Assembly: GCF_900106975.1 (NCBI RefSeq) | Contig: NZ_FNNU01000005.1 | Location: 372,001 to 436,000, forward strand | Length of the DNA stretch: 64,000 nt | Source of the DNA: Pseudomonas kuykendallii | Lineage (GTDB): Bacteria; Pseudomonadota; Gammaproteobacteria; Pseudomonadales; Pseudomonadaceae | Reading direction: 5' to 3' | Part shown: in pieces, positions 37,944-50,329 of the stretch | How positions within the stretch are numbered: position 1 is the first letter of the stretch | Layout of the letters: every line of letters begins with the position of its first letter | Translations under genes and position numbers: made by a program | The notes under the pieces: generated by a model | The model's input: only the letters and a program-made list of their open reading frames with translations | Told to the model about the DNA's origin: nothing | The model's database searches: none

Positions 37944-39605
37944 TCAATCCTCGCGATAGCGACGCAGCTTCAGCTGCTTGCCGGCAACACGAGTGTCCTT
38001 GAGCTTGCCCAGAAGGCGGTCCAGGCCGTCTTCCGGCAGCTCCACCAGGCTGAAGCTCTCGCGGACCTGAATGCGACCGATGGCTTCGCGGACCAGACCA
38101 CCTTCGTTGAGGATGGCGCCGAGCAGGTTCTTCGCGGCGATGCCGTCGCGAGTGCCCAGCGCGGTGCGGCAACGCACGCGGCCTTCAGCCAGCGGAACCG
38201 GCGCACGGCGTTCGCCGCTGCGCTCGCCATCACGCTCACGGCGTTCGCGCGGAGCGCCGGCGCTTGGCACCAGCGGCTGCTCGCGCTCGACTTCGGCAAG
38301 GGTCAGCGCCTGGCCGTTGGTGGCCTTGCGCAGCAGCGCTGCGGCGAGGGCACGCGGGCTGCAGCCGATGTCGGCGATCAGACGGTCGAGCAGATCGCCG
38401 TGGCTGGCTTCGGCATCGGCCACCAGGGGCGAGAGGCTGGTGGTCAGCTTGCGGATGCGCGCATCGAGCACCTGCTGGCTGTCGGGCAGACGCACCTCGG
38501 CGACTTTCTGCCCGGTGACGCGCTCGATCACCTGCAGCATGCGGCGCTCGCGCGGGGTGACCAGCAGCAGCGCGCGACCGGCACGCCCGGCGCGGCCGGT
38601 ACGGCCGATGCGGTGCACGTAGGACTCCGGATCGTAGGGCATGTCGACGTTCATCACGTGGGTGATGCGCGGCACGTCCAGGCCACGGGCGGCGACGTCG
38701 GTGGCGACGACGATGTCCAGACGGCCATCCTTGAGCGATTCGATGACGCGCTCACGCTGGTTCTGCGCGATGTCGCCGTTCAGTGCGGCCACCTTGTAGC
38801 CCTTGGCTTCCAGCGCCGACGCGAGGTCCAGGGTGGCCTGCTTGGTGCGCACGAAGGCGATCAGGGCGTCGAAGTCCTCGACCTCCAGCAGACGGCAGAC
38901 GGCGGCGACTTTCTGGTCGGCATGCACCATCAGGTGCGCCTGCTCGATCGCGGTCACGGTCTGAGTCTTGGTCTCGATCTTGACGTGCTTCGGCTCTTTC
39001 AGGTGCTTTTCGGCGATGGAGCGGATCGAGTGCGGCAGCGTGGCGGAGAACAACACGCTCTGGCGGGACTCCGGCATGGCCTGGAAGATCACTTCGAGGT
39101 CGTCCATGAAGCCGAGCTTGAGCATTTCGTCCGCTTCGTCGAGTACCAGGTGCTGGATGGTCGACAGGACCTTCTCGTCACGACGCAGGTGGTCGACCAG
39201 GCGACCCGGCGTGGCGACGATGACCTGGGCGCCCTGGCGTATGGCCTTGAGCTGCGGGCCCATCGGCGCGCCGCCATAGACGGCGATGACGTTCAGGCCG
39301 GGCATCTGCTTGGCGTAGGTTTCGAACGCGGTGGCGACCTGCAGGGCCAGCTCGCGGGTCGGCGCGAGGATCAGCGCCTGGGGTTCTTTCTTGGCCGGGT
39401 CGATGCGCGACAGGATCGGCAGGGCGAAAGCCGCGGTCTTGCCGGTACCAGTCTGCGCCTGGCCGATCATGTCGTGGCCGGCGAGGATCACCGGAATCGA
39501 CTGCAATTGGATGGCCGACGGCTCTTCGTAGCCGGTTGCGATAACGGCTGCGAGTACGTTGGGATTGAGTCCGAGCGCGGCGAAGCCGCCGAGTTCCTGG
39601 GTCAT
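37944..39605 (-). CDS. deaD: DEAD-box RNA helicase (DeaD/CsdA type)
   Basis: 553 residues from ATG 39605, with GAGG seven bases upstream. Motifs in order: Q motif GYEEPSAIQLQSIP, I AQTGTGKTA, Ia PTRELALQ, II VLDEADEML, III FSATLP, V VATDVAARGLDVP, VI YVHRIGRTGRAGRAG. The C-terminal region holds a DbpA-like RNA-binding domain (GRIQVRESFSLVELPEDGLDRLLGKL and RVAGKQLKLRRY) after an arginine-rich linker. It helps ribosome assembly and mRNA decay, particularly in the cold. It is separated from the chemoreceptor gene upstream by 436 bp and a terminator, so it has its own promoter. Confidence 0.94.
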   Translation of the reverse strand: MTQELGGFAALGLNPNVLAAVIATGYEEPSAIQLQSIPVILAGHDMIGQAQTGTGKTAAFALPILSRIDPAKKEPQALILAPTRELALQVATAFETYAKQMPGLNVIAVYGGAPMGPQLKAIRQGAQVIVATPGRLVDHLRRDEKVLSTIQHLVLDEADEMLKLGFMDDLEVIFQAMPESRQSVLFSATLPHSIRSIAEKHLKEPKHVKIETKTQTVTAIEQAHLMVHADQKVAAVCRLLEVEDFDALIAFVRTKQATLDLASALEAKGYKVAALNGDIAQNQRERVIESLKDGRLDIVVATDVAARGLDVPRITHVMNVDMPYDPESYVHRIGRTGRAGRAGRALLLVTPRERRMLQVIERVTGQKVAEVRLPDSQQVLDARIRKLTTSLSPLVADAEASHGDLLDRLIADIGCSPRALAAALLRKATNGQALTLAEVEREQPLVPSAGAPRERRERDGERSGERRAPVPLAEGRVRCRTALGTRDGIAAKNLLGAILNEGGLVREAIGRIQVRESFSLVELPEDGLDRLLGKLKDTRVAGKQLKLRRYRED

Positions 39606-40041
39606 GGGTCTGCCTCGTGTGCATCCGCAAAGACCCATTGTTCCAAGGCTGCACATGCCGTGTAGGACCTTTTGGGTCACCCTGGCAGCCTGGTCGGCGA
39701 GAATTTGCGAGAACGCGTGATGAATGAATGAAACTAGATGCCCGCCTTGCGTGTGCAACCGAAGCAGCGCTTCGTGAGGTGCACAGTAACGGGGCCGGCT
39801 TTACGGCGGGCGCGCATCATACCGGAAAAACCTGACCTGTGGGCAGGTTTTTTCGACGGACGACGCGTACTTAGCCAGCGCCGAAGCAAGTCCCGCTACC
39901 GCGCGCCCCGGACCGAACGCCTCGGCGGCGAAGCATTCTGACCCGCGCGTGGCGCGAAGATTCAGCGGGGCGGCCTGAAGTCCCCAGGCTAGAGGCCTTC
40001 TGACAGCAGGCGTGGCCGCTTCCCTGAAGTCGCCATCCGCC
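39606..40041. other. 436-bp gene-free stretch upstream of deaD
   Basis: It contains the terminator at 39826-39852. The remaining 220 bp before deaD would be its promoter and a long leader, as many deaD genes have. I see no tRNA, small coding gene or clear repeat in 39853-40041. Confidence 0.6.
39826..39852. terminator. Terminator of the chemoreceptor gene
   Basis: Nine-base arms AAAAACCTG and CAGGTTTTT enclose a nine-base loop. Either strand ends in a T tract; the minus-strand use would end the chemoreceptor transcript before deaD. Confidence 0.65.
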
Positions 40042-42207
40042 TCAGTAGGCGGCCGACAAGCCCCCTACCGAGCTGACCTCGAATTGGCCGACCAGCTTCT
40101 GCAGCTTGTTGGCATTCAGCCGCACGGTTTCGGCGCTGTTCTGCAGCACGATGACGGTCTGGCGCATTTCCCCGGATGCCTGGTCGACCTGCTGGATGGT
40201 CTTGCCGTAGTCCAGGCTGCTTTCGTTGAGCTGCTGGATGATGTTGAACATCCGCTCGACCGCCTGGTGCAACTGGACGTTCTCCGACGAGGCCTCCTCG
40301 GCCAGGCGCAGACTGTCGTCGACATCCTTCACGCCCTCCTCCATGAACGCCACGGCCTGCTGGGTTTCTCCCTGCAGCCCTTCGACCACCTGGCGAATCT
40401 CTTCCGCCGCCTTGGACGTGCGCGCCGCCAGGGTGCGTACCTCGTCGGCGACCACCGCAAAACCGCGTCCATGGTCGCCGGCACGCGCGGCCTCGATGGC
40501 GGCGTTGAGGGCCAGCAGGTTGGTCTGGTTGGTGATGTCCGAAATCAGCCCGACGATGCTGCCGATCTGCGACATGCGGCTGTCGAGCATCTGCACGCTG
40601 CTGGACGAGCGCTCGACCACGTCGCGGATGTTCTGCGTGCCGGCGCGCACGGCCTGGAACTGCTCGCGGGCACGCCCGACCACCTCGTCCATCGCCCGCT
40701 TCATCTCTTCCGCGGTCATCGACGCCTGCTGGATTTCGCCCAGTTGTCCCTCGACGATGACCATCATGCGGTGGACCGCCTCCGCGACCTCGCCGGACGT
40801 CATGTTCGCCTCCTGGCTGCGCCCAAGCATCATCTCGTTGGTCCTGCCGACGGTGAGGGACGCATTGATCACCTGCCCGACGATACCGTCCAGGTTGTCG
40901 ATGAAGCTGTTGATCCAGCGTCCCATGTCGCCGGTCTCGTCGTTCGCCATGCGCGCGACGTCCAGGCGCTGGCTGAGGTTGCCTTCGCCCTCGGCGAGCG
41001 TACGGATGACCCCGGTGAGCTCGTTCATCCGCGCCGCCAGCCGCCTCGGACCCAGGGTGGAGAACAGCAACGCGGCGAACAGCATGCTCAGCAGTTGCAA
41101 CCCGTCGATCCAGGCCAGGCTGAGGCCGCTGTAGTGCTGCACGATGAAATTGCAGCCGAGCACACCCAGCATGGTGAAAACGTAAGGCTTCATCAGGTTG
41201 AAGCTCAGCGAGCGGCGCCGATAGACCTCTTCCAGGTCCGCCTCGCACATCATTCCCCAGCGGTCCGGCGAGCCGGGCAACTGGAAGGTGACGCCCTTGC
41301 CGATCACCGGAATGTGCCGGTAATCCGAGTAGCCGGGATAGGTGACGAACAGGTTCGAACCGTTGCGGATGGTCTCCCGCACGCCGGGGTGCAACTGCTT
41401 GGTCGCCGGGTCGATGAAGCGCAGCTCCAGCTCGGTGTGGCGCTGGATGCGCACCGGGCCCCAATCGGTATTGACGCCGCTGCGCAGGTTTTCGCCGAGG
41501 GTGAAGGTGTCATCCTCGAAACGCGAGCGGGACAGCGCCACGCCCGGCTGGATGGAGGGGTCGAAATCCGAACGCACCATGAACAGATAGTTGTCGCCGG
41601 ATTCCGTATAGATGTGCCCGGCCTCGCGCTGGATCAGATCGCCCAGCACGTCGTTCGGCACGCGGCCACACAGGCAGCCCAGGGTGGTGCCATCGAGCAT
41701 CAGCGGCTGATAGAACATCAGCGTCACTTCATCGTGGAAGCGCGAGGAGGAAGGTCCGATCTTCAGGGTCAGCGGATCGGTGTAGGGGCCGTGCAGAAAA
41801 GGCTGCCTGAGGCCCTGCGACAGTGCACGCGGGTCGAGATCCTTGCCGTTGCAGTGCGCCTGGTGCGTCGATGCGATCACCTCGCCACCTGGCGAGACGA
41901 CGAAAAGCTCCGAGAAATCCCTGGCCTGGAGCAGTTTTTCGCCAAGCACGCGCGGGTCCAGGGCGTCGAACTCGCGGGCTAGGGTGGTCGCCAGCTCGGC
42001 CAGATGGTCCCACTGCTCCTGCGTCCAGTTCTGCAGGAGCTTCACGCGGGTCTCGGCGATGCCCTCGAACGTCTGCTCGATAATGGGATAGATCGATCGG
42101 TTGGCGCGGCAGGCCCAGCCCATCGCCAGTTTCCCGGTCTTGCCGAACACCGGTAACCAGCTTCTTTCGGCGGAGGTTAGCTGCATGGATTCACTGCGAA
42201 GATACAT
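40042..42207 (-). CDS. Methyl-accepting chemotaxis protein with large N-terminal soluble region
   Basis: 721 residues from ATG 42207, with AAGGAG seven bases upstream. The first 335 residues have no hydrophobic segment or signal peptide and include a Cache-like part ([32 protein letters not shown] to [21 protein letters not shown]). Two spans follow at about 340-358 and 367-385, then HAMP and the signalling domain with [31 protein letters not shown]. With no membrane helix before the sensor, the sensor should be cytoplasmic, which is unusual for a Cache-type receptor. The start could be further upstream at ATG 42240, but that adds no membrane helix. Confidence 0.93.
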   Translation of the reverse strand: MYLRSESMQLTSAERSWLPVFGKTGKLAMGWACRANRSIYPIIEQTFEGIAETRVKLLQNWTQEQWDHLAELATTLAREFDALDPRVLGEKLLQARDFSELFVVSPGGEVIASTHQAHCNGKDLDPRALSQGLRQPFLHGPYTDPLTLKIGPSSSRFHDEVTLMFYQPLMLDGTTLGCLCGRVPNDVLGDLIQREAGHIYTESGDNYLFMVRSDFDPSIQPGVALSRSRFEDDTFTLGENLRSGVNTDWGPVRIQRHTELELRFIDPATKQLHPGVRETIRNGSNLFVTYPGYSDYRHIPVIGKGVTFQLPGSPDRWGMMCEADLEEVYRRRSLSFNLMKPYVFTMLGVLGCNFIVQHYSGLSLAWIDGLQLLSMLFAALLFSTLGPRRLAARMNELTGVIRTLAEGEGNLSQRLDVARMANDETGDMGRWINSFIDNLDGIVGQVINASLTVGRTNEMMLGRSQEANMTSGEVAEAVHRMMVIVEGQLGEIQQASMTAEEMKRAMDEVVGRAREQFQAVRAGTQNIRDVVERSSSSVQMLDSRMSQIGSIVGLISDITNQTNLLALNAAIEAARAGDHGRGFAVVADEVRTLAARTSKAAEEIRQVVEGLQGETQQAVAFMEEGVKDVDDSLRLAEEASSENVQLHQAVERMFNIIQQLNESSLDYGKTIQQVDQASGEMRQTVIVLQNSAETVRLNANKLQKLVGQFEVSSVGGLSAAY

Positions 42208-42343
42208 GGCCCGACTCCTTGACTTCTGCGAACGAGGCACATCGAATCTGATATCAATGCGACATCATCCAGAGCAAGTTCCGGACCATTGCAGTCGGGT
42301 ATCGGACGAGACCTGACACAAGGCGGGTTTTCGACCCGCCGCT

Positions 42344-44582
<2,239 letters not shown>

Positions 44583-44586
44583 GCTT

Positions 44587-45792
44587 CTAGAGCGCGGCCC
44601 GGAGCCGCGCGTCCAGTTCTCCACTGCCGGTCAACGCCACCTCCGCGAGGCCCAGCCAGCCGGCCATCGCTCGTAGCTGGCCGGCGAGCGCGGCCAGCGC
44701 CGCATCGTCCAACCCCGTACTTTCCGCATGCACGCCGTGCACCGCCAGGCGGCCATGGGCGCGCTCGGCACGCAGGTCGACGCGGCCGACGAGGCGTTCG
44801 CCGTGCAGGAACGGCAGCACGTAGTAGCCGTACACGCGCTTGTGCGCCGGGGTATAGATCTCCAGCCGGTAGCGGAAATCGAACAGTCGCTCGGTGCGCG
44901 CCCGCTCCCATACCAGCGAATCGAACGGCGACAGCAGCGCGCTGGCCTCGACCTTGCGCGGGATGCGCGGCTCGCCGAGGCAGTACGCCGGCGTCTGCCA
45001 CCCCTCGACGCCGACGCGCCGGAACGTGCCGGCCTCGACCAGCTCCGCCAGACGCGCCTTGCTGTCCGTCGGAGTCAGCCGGAAATAGTCGCGCAGGTCC
45101 TTTTCCGTGGCGACACCCAGCGCCTGCATCGCATGCAGCAGCAGGCCGCGTTGCGCCTGTGCCGTCTCCAGTTCGGGCGCATTGACCAGCGCCGCGGGCA
45201 GCACCCGCTCGGTGAGGTCGTAGAGACGCTCGAAACCACGCCGCCCGGCGACGCTCACCTGGCCGGCGGCGAACAGCCATTCCAGCGCGGCCTTTTCCTT
45301 GCTCCAATCCCACCAGGGGCCGGCCTTCTCCACCCGTTTGGCAAGCGCGCCCGCGCTCAGCGGCCCCTGTTCGCGCACCGCCTGCAGCACCTGGGCGATC
45401 GCCTGCGGATGCTCGCGACCGAAACGCGACAGCCAGTCATAGATTCCGATGCCCTGCTCGGCGCGGCGCATACGCCAACGCAACAGCGGGTAGCAAGACA
45501 GCGGCATCAGCGACGCCTCATGGCCCCAGTATTCGAACAGCGAACGGCGCCGTTTCGGCCCCCAGGCCAGTTCCTCGAGCAGCGCGGCGGGATAGTCGCC
45601 CAGGCGGGAGAAGAGCGGCAGGTAGTGCGAGCGCACCAGCGCGTTGACCGAGTCGATCTGCAACACGCCGAGGCGTTCGATCAGCCCGCGCACGCGGCGC
45701 GTGTCGACCGTCCCGATCGGCTTGCCGAACTGCTGGGCCGACAGTGCCAGGCGCCGGGCCTGCTTCAGCGAGAGCGAATCACTGCCGCGCAT
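44587..45792 (-). CDS. YcaQ-like winged-helix DNA glycosylase
   Basis: 401 residues. The N-terminal region has SLKQARRLALSAQQF and IERLGVLQIDSVNALVRSHYLPLFSRLG, where the QxD motif supplies the catalytic residues of the AlkX/YcaQ family. The segment EYWGHEASLMPLSCYPLLRWRM and the C-terminal PFDSLVWERARTERLFDFRYRLEIY are conserved in the HTH_42 family. E. coli YcaQ unhooks interstrand DNA cross-links. The start at 45792 overlaps the end of the DMT permease gene by 14 bp, which suggests coupled translation. Confidence 0.9.
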   Translation of the reverse strand: MRGSDSLSLKQARRLALSAQQFGKPIGTVDTRRVRGLIERLGVLQIDSVNALVRSHYLPLFSRLGDYPAALLEELAWGPKRRRSLFEYWGHEASLMPLSCYPLLRWRMRRAEQGIGIYDWLSRFGREHPQAIAQVLQAVREQGPLSAGALAKRVEKAGPWWDWSKEKAALEWLFAAGQVSVAGRRGFERLYDLTERVLPAALVNAPELETAQAQRGLLLHAMQALGVATEKDLRDYFRLTPTDSKARLAELVEAGTFRRVGVEGWQTPAYCLGEPRIPRKVEASALLSPFDSLVWERARTERLFDFRYRLEIYTPAHKRVYGYYVLPFLHGERLVGRVDLRAERAHGRLAVHGVHAESTGLDDAALAALAGQLRAMAGWLGLAEVALTGSGELDARLRAAL

Positions 45793-46720
45793 CGACACTC
45801 CCGGCTGCCCGCAGGCGGAACGCCTTGCGCAGCAAGGCCTCGCCATTCACCAGGCCGATACCGGCCAGCACCAGCAGCGCGGCGGCGATGAAGCTGGGCG
45901 CCAGTTTTTCGCCGAGGATCATCACACCGAAGCTGACACCGAACAGCGGGGTCATGAAGGTGAACACGCCTAGGTTCGCCGCGCGATAGCGGCGCAGCAG
46001 CCAGAACCACATGAAGAAGCTGAAGAAGGACACGACCAGTCCCTGGAACATCAGGCTGGCGACGCTGACGCCGGTCAGCCGGACGTGATCCAGTTGCCCG
46101 CTCAGCGCGGCGTAGGCCAGCAGCAAAACCACCGCCATCGACAGTTGGTAGAACAACGTCAGGCTGGGCGGTGCGTCGGACAGTTTCGAGCAACGCACCA
46201 CCACCGTGGTCGCGCCCCACGCCAGCCCCGCCAGCACCCCGAGGGCATCGCCGATCAGCACGCTCGTGCCCATCGCCCGGCTGAAGCCGCCACTGAAGGC
46301 CACGCCGATACCAACGAAACACACGCCGATACCCATCCACTGCAAGGGACGCAGGCGTTCGGTGGGCTGCAGCAGGTGCAGGCCCAGCGCGGAGAAGATC
46401 GGCGCGGTGTAGAGGAACACCACCATGTGCGAGGCCGACGTGTATTGCAGCCCCACGGCGACCAGGCAGAACTCCAGGGCGAACAGCGAACCGGCGAACA
46501 TGCCGACCGTGCGCGTGCCCTTCCCCGTGGCCCAGGCACCGCTCCAGCACAGCGGAATCAGCATCAGCAACCCAGAGATGACCGAACGCAACGCCACCTG
46601 CATGACGGGCGCGATGTCGCCGGCGGCCAGCTTGATCGACACCTGCTGACCACCCCAGATCGCGCAGAGCAGCACCATCAGGAGGAATGCCTGGACATCG
46701 GCACTCTTGCGTCCGCTCAT
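45779..46720 (-). CDS. DMT-superfamily (EamA) permease
   Basis: 313 residues with ten predicted membrane helices and two EamA repeats (LMVLLCAIWGGQQVSIKL and GVLAGLAWGATTVVVRC). The C-terminal helix group (LGVFTFMTPLFGVSFGVMILGEK) is typical. It probably exports small metabolites. It sits immediately upstream of the DNA glycosylase gene, with a 14-bp overlap, and behind a structured element at 46813-46857. Confidence 0.92.
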   Translation of the reverse strand: MSGRKSADVQAFLLMVLLCAIWGGQQVSIKLAAGDIAPVMQVALRSVISGLLMLIPLCWSGAWATGKGTRTVGMFAGSLFALEFCLVAVGLQYTSASHMVVFLYTAPIFSALGLHLLQPTERLRPLQWMGIGVCFVGIGVAFSGGFSRAMGTSVLIGDALGVLAGLAWGATTVVVRCSKLSDAPPSLTLFYQLSMAVVLLLAYAALSGQLDHVRLTGVSVASLMFQGLVVSFFSFFMWFWLLRRYRAANLGVFTFMTPLFGVSFGVMILGEKLAPSFIAAALLVLAGIGLVNGEALLRKAFRLRAAGSVDARQ

Positions 46721-46812
46721 CGACGGACTCCGGCCAGGCAGGAGGGAACGGCTTGGAAGGACACGCGGATACCCTTGTTGGAGGCTGGCGGGAAAGAACC
46801 CTCCCGGAGAAC

Positions 46813-46857
46813 CTGTTCACGATCCGGGAACGTCACAACTGACGCGATCATGAACAG
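46813..46857. repeat. Nested inverted repeat upstream of the DMT permease gene
   Basis: Outer arms CTGTTCACGATC (46813-46824) and GATCATGAACAG (46846-46857) pair with one mismatch. Inside them CGTCA (46831-46835) and TGACG (46840-46844) pair exactly around CAAC. No T tract follows on either strand, so a regulatory site or RNA hairpin is more likely than a terminator. Confidence 0.5.
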
Positions 46858-46882
46858 TTTCCGAGAGGCGGCAAGGATAACC

Positions 46883-47137
46883 TCAATCATGCGACCGGTC
46901 GTCCCTGAGCACGTCGCTCTCCGCCGGGCCGTCCCAGAACGGGCGATGGATTTCCTGCTCGATATCGGCGCGCGAGAGGCCGAGGTCCTTCAACGTCGCC
47001 TCGCCCAGGGTCGCGAGACGATGACGCTGTACCGAGAGCGCGCGCCAGGACCTGACGCGTTGTGCCAGCCGCCGCCACAGCGGCAGGTAAGACGTTGGGC
47101 GCACTACCAGAGCGTAGCCTTGCTGTTGTTTTTTCAT
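46883..47137 (-). CDS. DUF1127 small basic protein
   Basis: 84 residues from ATG 47137. WRRLAQRVRSWRALSVQRHRLATLGEATLKDLGLSRADIEQEIHRPFW contains the DUF1127 core (TLxxLxDxxLxDLGLxRxxIxxE). Such proteins are small, Arg-rich and found beside LysR regulators and stress genes. In Agrobacterium, DUF1127 members affect RNA turnover and phosphate uptake. It is divergent from the LysR gene at 47340, which probably controls it. Confidence 0.85.
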   Translation of the reverse strand: MKKQQQGYALVVRPTSYLPLWRRLAQRVRSWRALSVQRHRLATLGEATLKDLGLSRADIEQEIHRPFWDGPAESDVLRDDRSHD

Positions 47138-47339
47138 GCTGCCTCCGAGCGGAACGGGTCCGCGGACCGATTGATTCGTCCAGGAATCTATCCGGCGAAA
47201 GCCCGGAGCTCTTGGACGATCCTGCACGCCCGACACCGAATCGACTGCGTATCGGAGAAGGGATTGGCAACAGTCTCGGCTGCAGCTTAAGATCAATCCA
47301 ACGAATGTTTCTTATGCGTAGCATCTTGGATATTGATGA

Positions 47340-48194
47340 ATGAGCAGCTTCCCCAGCATCGATACCGAGTTGCTGCGCACCTTCGTCGCGATCGCCGACA
47401 ACGGCGGTTTCACCCGAGCGGCGAAGATGGTCAACCGCACGCAGTCGGCGGTGAGCATGCAGATGAAGCGGCTGGAGGAAGACGTGCTGCAGCGCTCACT
47501 GTTCGCCCGCGACGGGCGGCAGATCCGGCTGACGGCGGAAGGCCAGGTGCTGCTGGGTTTCGCCCGGCGAATCCTCAAGCTGCATGGCGAGGTGTTCACC
47601 ACGCTGCGCGAACCGCACATGATCGGCGCCGTGCGCATCGGCACGCCGGACGACTACGTGATGCGCTTTCTGCCGGGAATCCTGTCGCGCTTCGCCCAGG
47701 CCTATCCACTGGTGCAGGTGGACGTGCATTGCGAATCCTCTCTGCAGCTGTTGCAGCGGCAGGACCTCGACCTGACCATCGTCACCCGTGAGCCGGGCAA
47801 GGAAATCGGCCAACTGCTGCGTCAGGAGCGCTTCGTCTGGGCCGAAGCAAACGGCTTCACGCCGCACGAGCAGAATCCGATTCCCCTGGCGATGTTCAAC
47901 ACCGACTGTTTCTGCCGTGACTGGGCCTGCAACGCGCTGACCAGCCTCGACCGGCCTTACCGCATCGCCTACACCAGCCCGAGCCTGTCGGCGATCATGG
48001 CGGTGGTCAGCGCCGGGCTGGCCGTCACCGCTCAGTTGCAGAGCCTGATCACCGCCGACATGCGCATCCTCGGCGAGGCCGAAGGACTCTGCGAGTTGCC
48101 GGTGGCGAACATCATGCTGCTGCGCAACGCATCGAGCCAGGGACCGATTACCGAATGCCTGGCCGAACACATCGCCGAAGGCTTCAAGCTCTGA
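47340..48194 (+). CDS. LysR-family regulator
   Basis: 284 residues. The HTH is FVAIADNGGFTRAAKMVNRTQSAVSMQMKRLEE at residues 15-47, followed by a substrate-binding domain (GAVRIGTPDDYVMRFLPGILSRFAQAYPLVQV). It is divergent from the DUF1127 gene, with 202 bp between the starts; that gap holds an ATCCAA/TTGGAT pair near the start codon that could belong to its operator. The effector is unknown. Confidence 0.93.
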   Translation: MSSFPSIDTELLRTFVAIADNGGFTRAAKMVNRTQSAVSMQMKRLEEDVLQRSLFARDGRQIRLTAEGQVLLGFARRILKLHGEVFTTLREPHMIGAVRIGTPDDYVMRFLPGILSRFAQAYPLVQVDVHCESSLQLLQRQDLDLTIVTREPGKEIGQLLRQERFVWAEANGFTPHEQNPIPLAMFNTDCFCRDWACNALTSLDRPYRIAYTSPSLSAIMAVVSAGLAVTAQLQSLITADMRILGEAEGLCELPVANIMLLRNASSQGPITECLAEHIAEGFKL

Positions 48195-48206
48195 GCGACG
48201 CGGCGC

Positions 48207-48962
48207 TCACTTGAGGTAGAGCGCCACCGCACTGATCACCAGGAACAGGCAGAAACCGGCCCGCAGTGCCTGTTCCGGCAACGTATGCGCCAGGCGCACG
48301 CCCCAGCTGATGCTGAGCAGCCCGCCGATGGCCATCGGGATCCCCAGCGCCCAGTCCACTTCGCCATGCAGCGCATAGCTGACCAGGGTCACGAAGGTGC
48401 TCGGCAACGCCAGCGCCAGAGACAGCCCCTGGGCGACCACCTGGGAGGCGCCGAACAGACTGGTCAACCCCGGCGTGGCGACCACCGCGCTGCCCACCGC
48501 CATCAATCCGCCCATCACGCCGGCAATCGCACCGAGCACACCAAGCGCGAACAGCCCGTGGCGCAACTGCGCACCGCCCGAGGGCGCGCGGGTGACCAGT
48601 CGATAGAAGTTGTAGAACGCCAGCACCAGCAGGAACACCACGAAGAACAGGCGCATCACCTCGGCCGGCAGGCTCAGCGCCAGGCGCGACGCCAGCAGCG
48701 CGCAGCTAAGGCCGGGAATCGCCAGCGCGGCGGCCTGGCGAAGGTCGATTCGGTTGTGCTGGTTGTAGCGCCAGACCGCGAGCACGACGTTCGGCACCAC
48801 CATCACCAGCGCCGTTCCCTGCGCCATCTGCTGATCCAGACCGAAGAACAGGCCGATCACCGGAATCGCGATCAGCCCGCCGCCAATCCCGAACAATCCT
48901 CCGATGGTGCCGAGCACCAGGCCCAGCAACAAATCCAACAGCACGTCCAGCAGACTCATCAT
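48207..48962 (-). CDS. TauE/SafE-family permease
   Basis: 251 residues from ATG 48962 (48959 is one codon shorter). Eight membrane helices are predicted, with the family motifs GLFGIGGGLIAIPVI near the N-terminus and GAIAGVMGGLMAVGSAVVATPGL in the middle. TauE/SafE proteins export sulfite, sulfoacetate or related organosulfur acids. It is convergent with the LysR gene, 12 bp apart, and downstream of the tartrate dehydratase gene on the same strand. Confidence 0.9.
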   Translation of the reverse strand: MMSLLDVLLDLLLGLVLGTIGGLFGIGGGLIAIPVIGLFFGLDQQMAQGTALVMVVPNVVLAVWRYNQHNRIDLRQAAALAIPGLSCALLASRLALSLPAEVMRLFFVVFLLVLAFYNFYRLVTRAPSGGAQLRHGLFALGVLGAIAGVMGGLMAVGSAVVATPGLTSLFGASQVVAQGLSLALALPSTFVTLVSYALHGEVDWALGIPMAIGGLLSISWGVRLAHTLPEQALRAGFCLFLVISAVALYLK

Positions 48963-49056
48963 CAGGTACTCGGAAAAAACGCGGGCCATCCTACCGCAAA
49001 TGCACGACCCGCCTATCGGCCATGGCGGCGATCGGTCAGACCGCCGCCCGCGGCGC

Positions 49057-50229
49057 TCAGGCGCCCTCGCCCAGCTCGCGCATGACCGCGTACAGCGCCG
49101 ACTTGGCCTCGAAGCCGACTCCGGGAATCTCCGGGAGACCGACGTAGCCGTCCTCGACGCGGATGCCATCGGCGAAACCACCGAACGGCTGGAACACGTC
49201 CGGGTACGACTCGTTGCCGCCCAGGTGCAGGCCCGCAGCGATGTTCAGCGACATCTGATGGCCGCCGTGCGGCACCACGCGGCGCGACGACCAGCCCAGC
49301 TCGTCGAGCACCTCCAGCGTGCGCAAGTACTCGACCAGCCCGTAGGACAGCGCGCAGTCGAACTGCAGGAAGTCGCGTTCCGGGTTCATGCCGCCGTGAC
49401 GCAGCAGATTGCGCGCGTCCTGATGGGAGAACAGGTTCTCGCCGGTGGCCATCGGCCGGTCATAGTGCTTAGACAGTTCGGCCTGCAGCGCGTAGTCCAG
49501 CGGGTCGCCTGCCTCCTCGTACCAGAACAGGTTGTAGGGCTTCATCGCTTCGGCATAGGCGACGGCGGTTTTCAGGTCGAAGCGCCCGTTGGCGTCCACG
49601 CACAGGCGCTGGCCGTCGCCGACCACATCGAGCACCGCTTCGATGCGGCTGATGTCCTCGCCTAGCGAAACGGCGCCGATCTTCATCTTCACCGTGCTGT
49701 AGCCGCGATCCAGATAGCCGCGCATCTCATCCTGCAGCTTGGAGTGGTCCTTGCCCGGGTAGTAGTAGCCACCGGCGGCGTAGACCCACACCTTGTCGTC
49801 GGCCACGCCGCCGCGATAACGCTCGGCGAGCAGGCGATACAGCGGCTTGCCGGCGATCTTCGCCACCGCGTCCCATACCGCCATGTCGATAGTGCCGACC
49901 GCCACCGAACGCTCGCCGTGGCCACCGGGCTTCTCGTTGGTCATCAGGGTCTTCCAGATGGCGAACGGATCGAGGTTGTCGTTGGCGTGGTCGATCAGGC
50001 TTTCCGGATCGGCCTCGGCGATGCGCGCGAGAAAGCGGTCGCGCATCAGCGCGCCCTGCCCATAGCGCCCGTTGGAGTTGAAGCCGTAGCCGATCACCGG
50101 CTTGCCGTCGCGGATCACGTCGGTGACCACCGCGACCACCGAGCAGGTCATCTTGGAGAAATCGATGTAGGCATTGGCGATGGGCGATGCGATGGACGCG
50201 GTCTTTTCGCGGATTTCGACGATGCGCAT
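49057..50229 (-). CDS. tarD: D-tartrate dehydratase (enolase superfamily)
   Basis: 390 residues from ATG 50229. The sequence follows the characterised Bradyrhizobium enzyme closely as I recall it: PIANAYIDFSKMTCSVVAVVTDV, GYGFNSNGRYGQG, MNEKPGGHGERSVAVGTIDMAVWDA (as TNEK here), VYAAGGYYYPGK, the base Lys in TVKMKIG, the metal ligands in VDANGRFD and FWYEEAGDPLD, GENLFSHQDARNLL and the acid His in VVPHGGHQMSLNIAAG. It removes water from D-tartrate to give oxaloacetate. It is divergent from a LysR gene, its likely regulator. Confidence 0.93.
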   Translation of the reverse strand: MRIVEIREKTASIASPIANAYIDFSKMTCSVVAVVTDVIRDGKPVIGYGFNSNGRYGQGALMRDRFLARIAEADPESLIDHANDNLDPFAIWKTLMTNEKPGGHGERSVAVGTIDMAVWDAVAKIAGKPLYRLLAERYRGGVADDKVWVYAAGGYYYPGKDHSKLQDEMRGYLDRGYSTVKMKIGAVSLGEDISRIEAVLDVVGDGQRLCVDANGRFDLKTAVAYAEAMKPYNLFWYEEAGDPLDYALQAELSKHYDRPMATGENLFSHQDARNLLRHGGMNPERDFLQFDCALSYGLVEYLRTLEVLDELGWSSRRVVPHGGHQMSLNIAAGLHLGGNESYPDVFQPFGGFADGIRVEDGYVGLPEIPGVGFEAKSALYAVMRELGEGA

Positions 50230-50329
50230 GGAAGCGGCCTCTTGTTGTAGAGGCCCGGACAGTAAGGCTTGTGAGCGCGCGACGACCAATGCTAAAAATG
50301 CGCCGCCCCATGCAGCCACGGCATCACCC

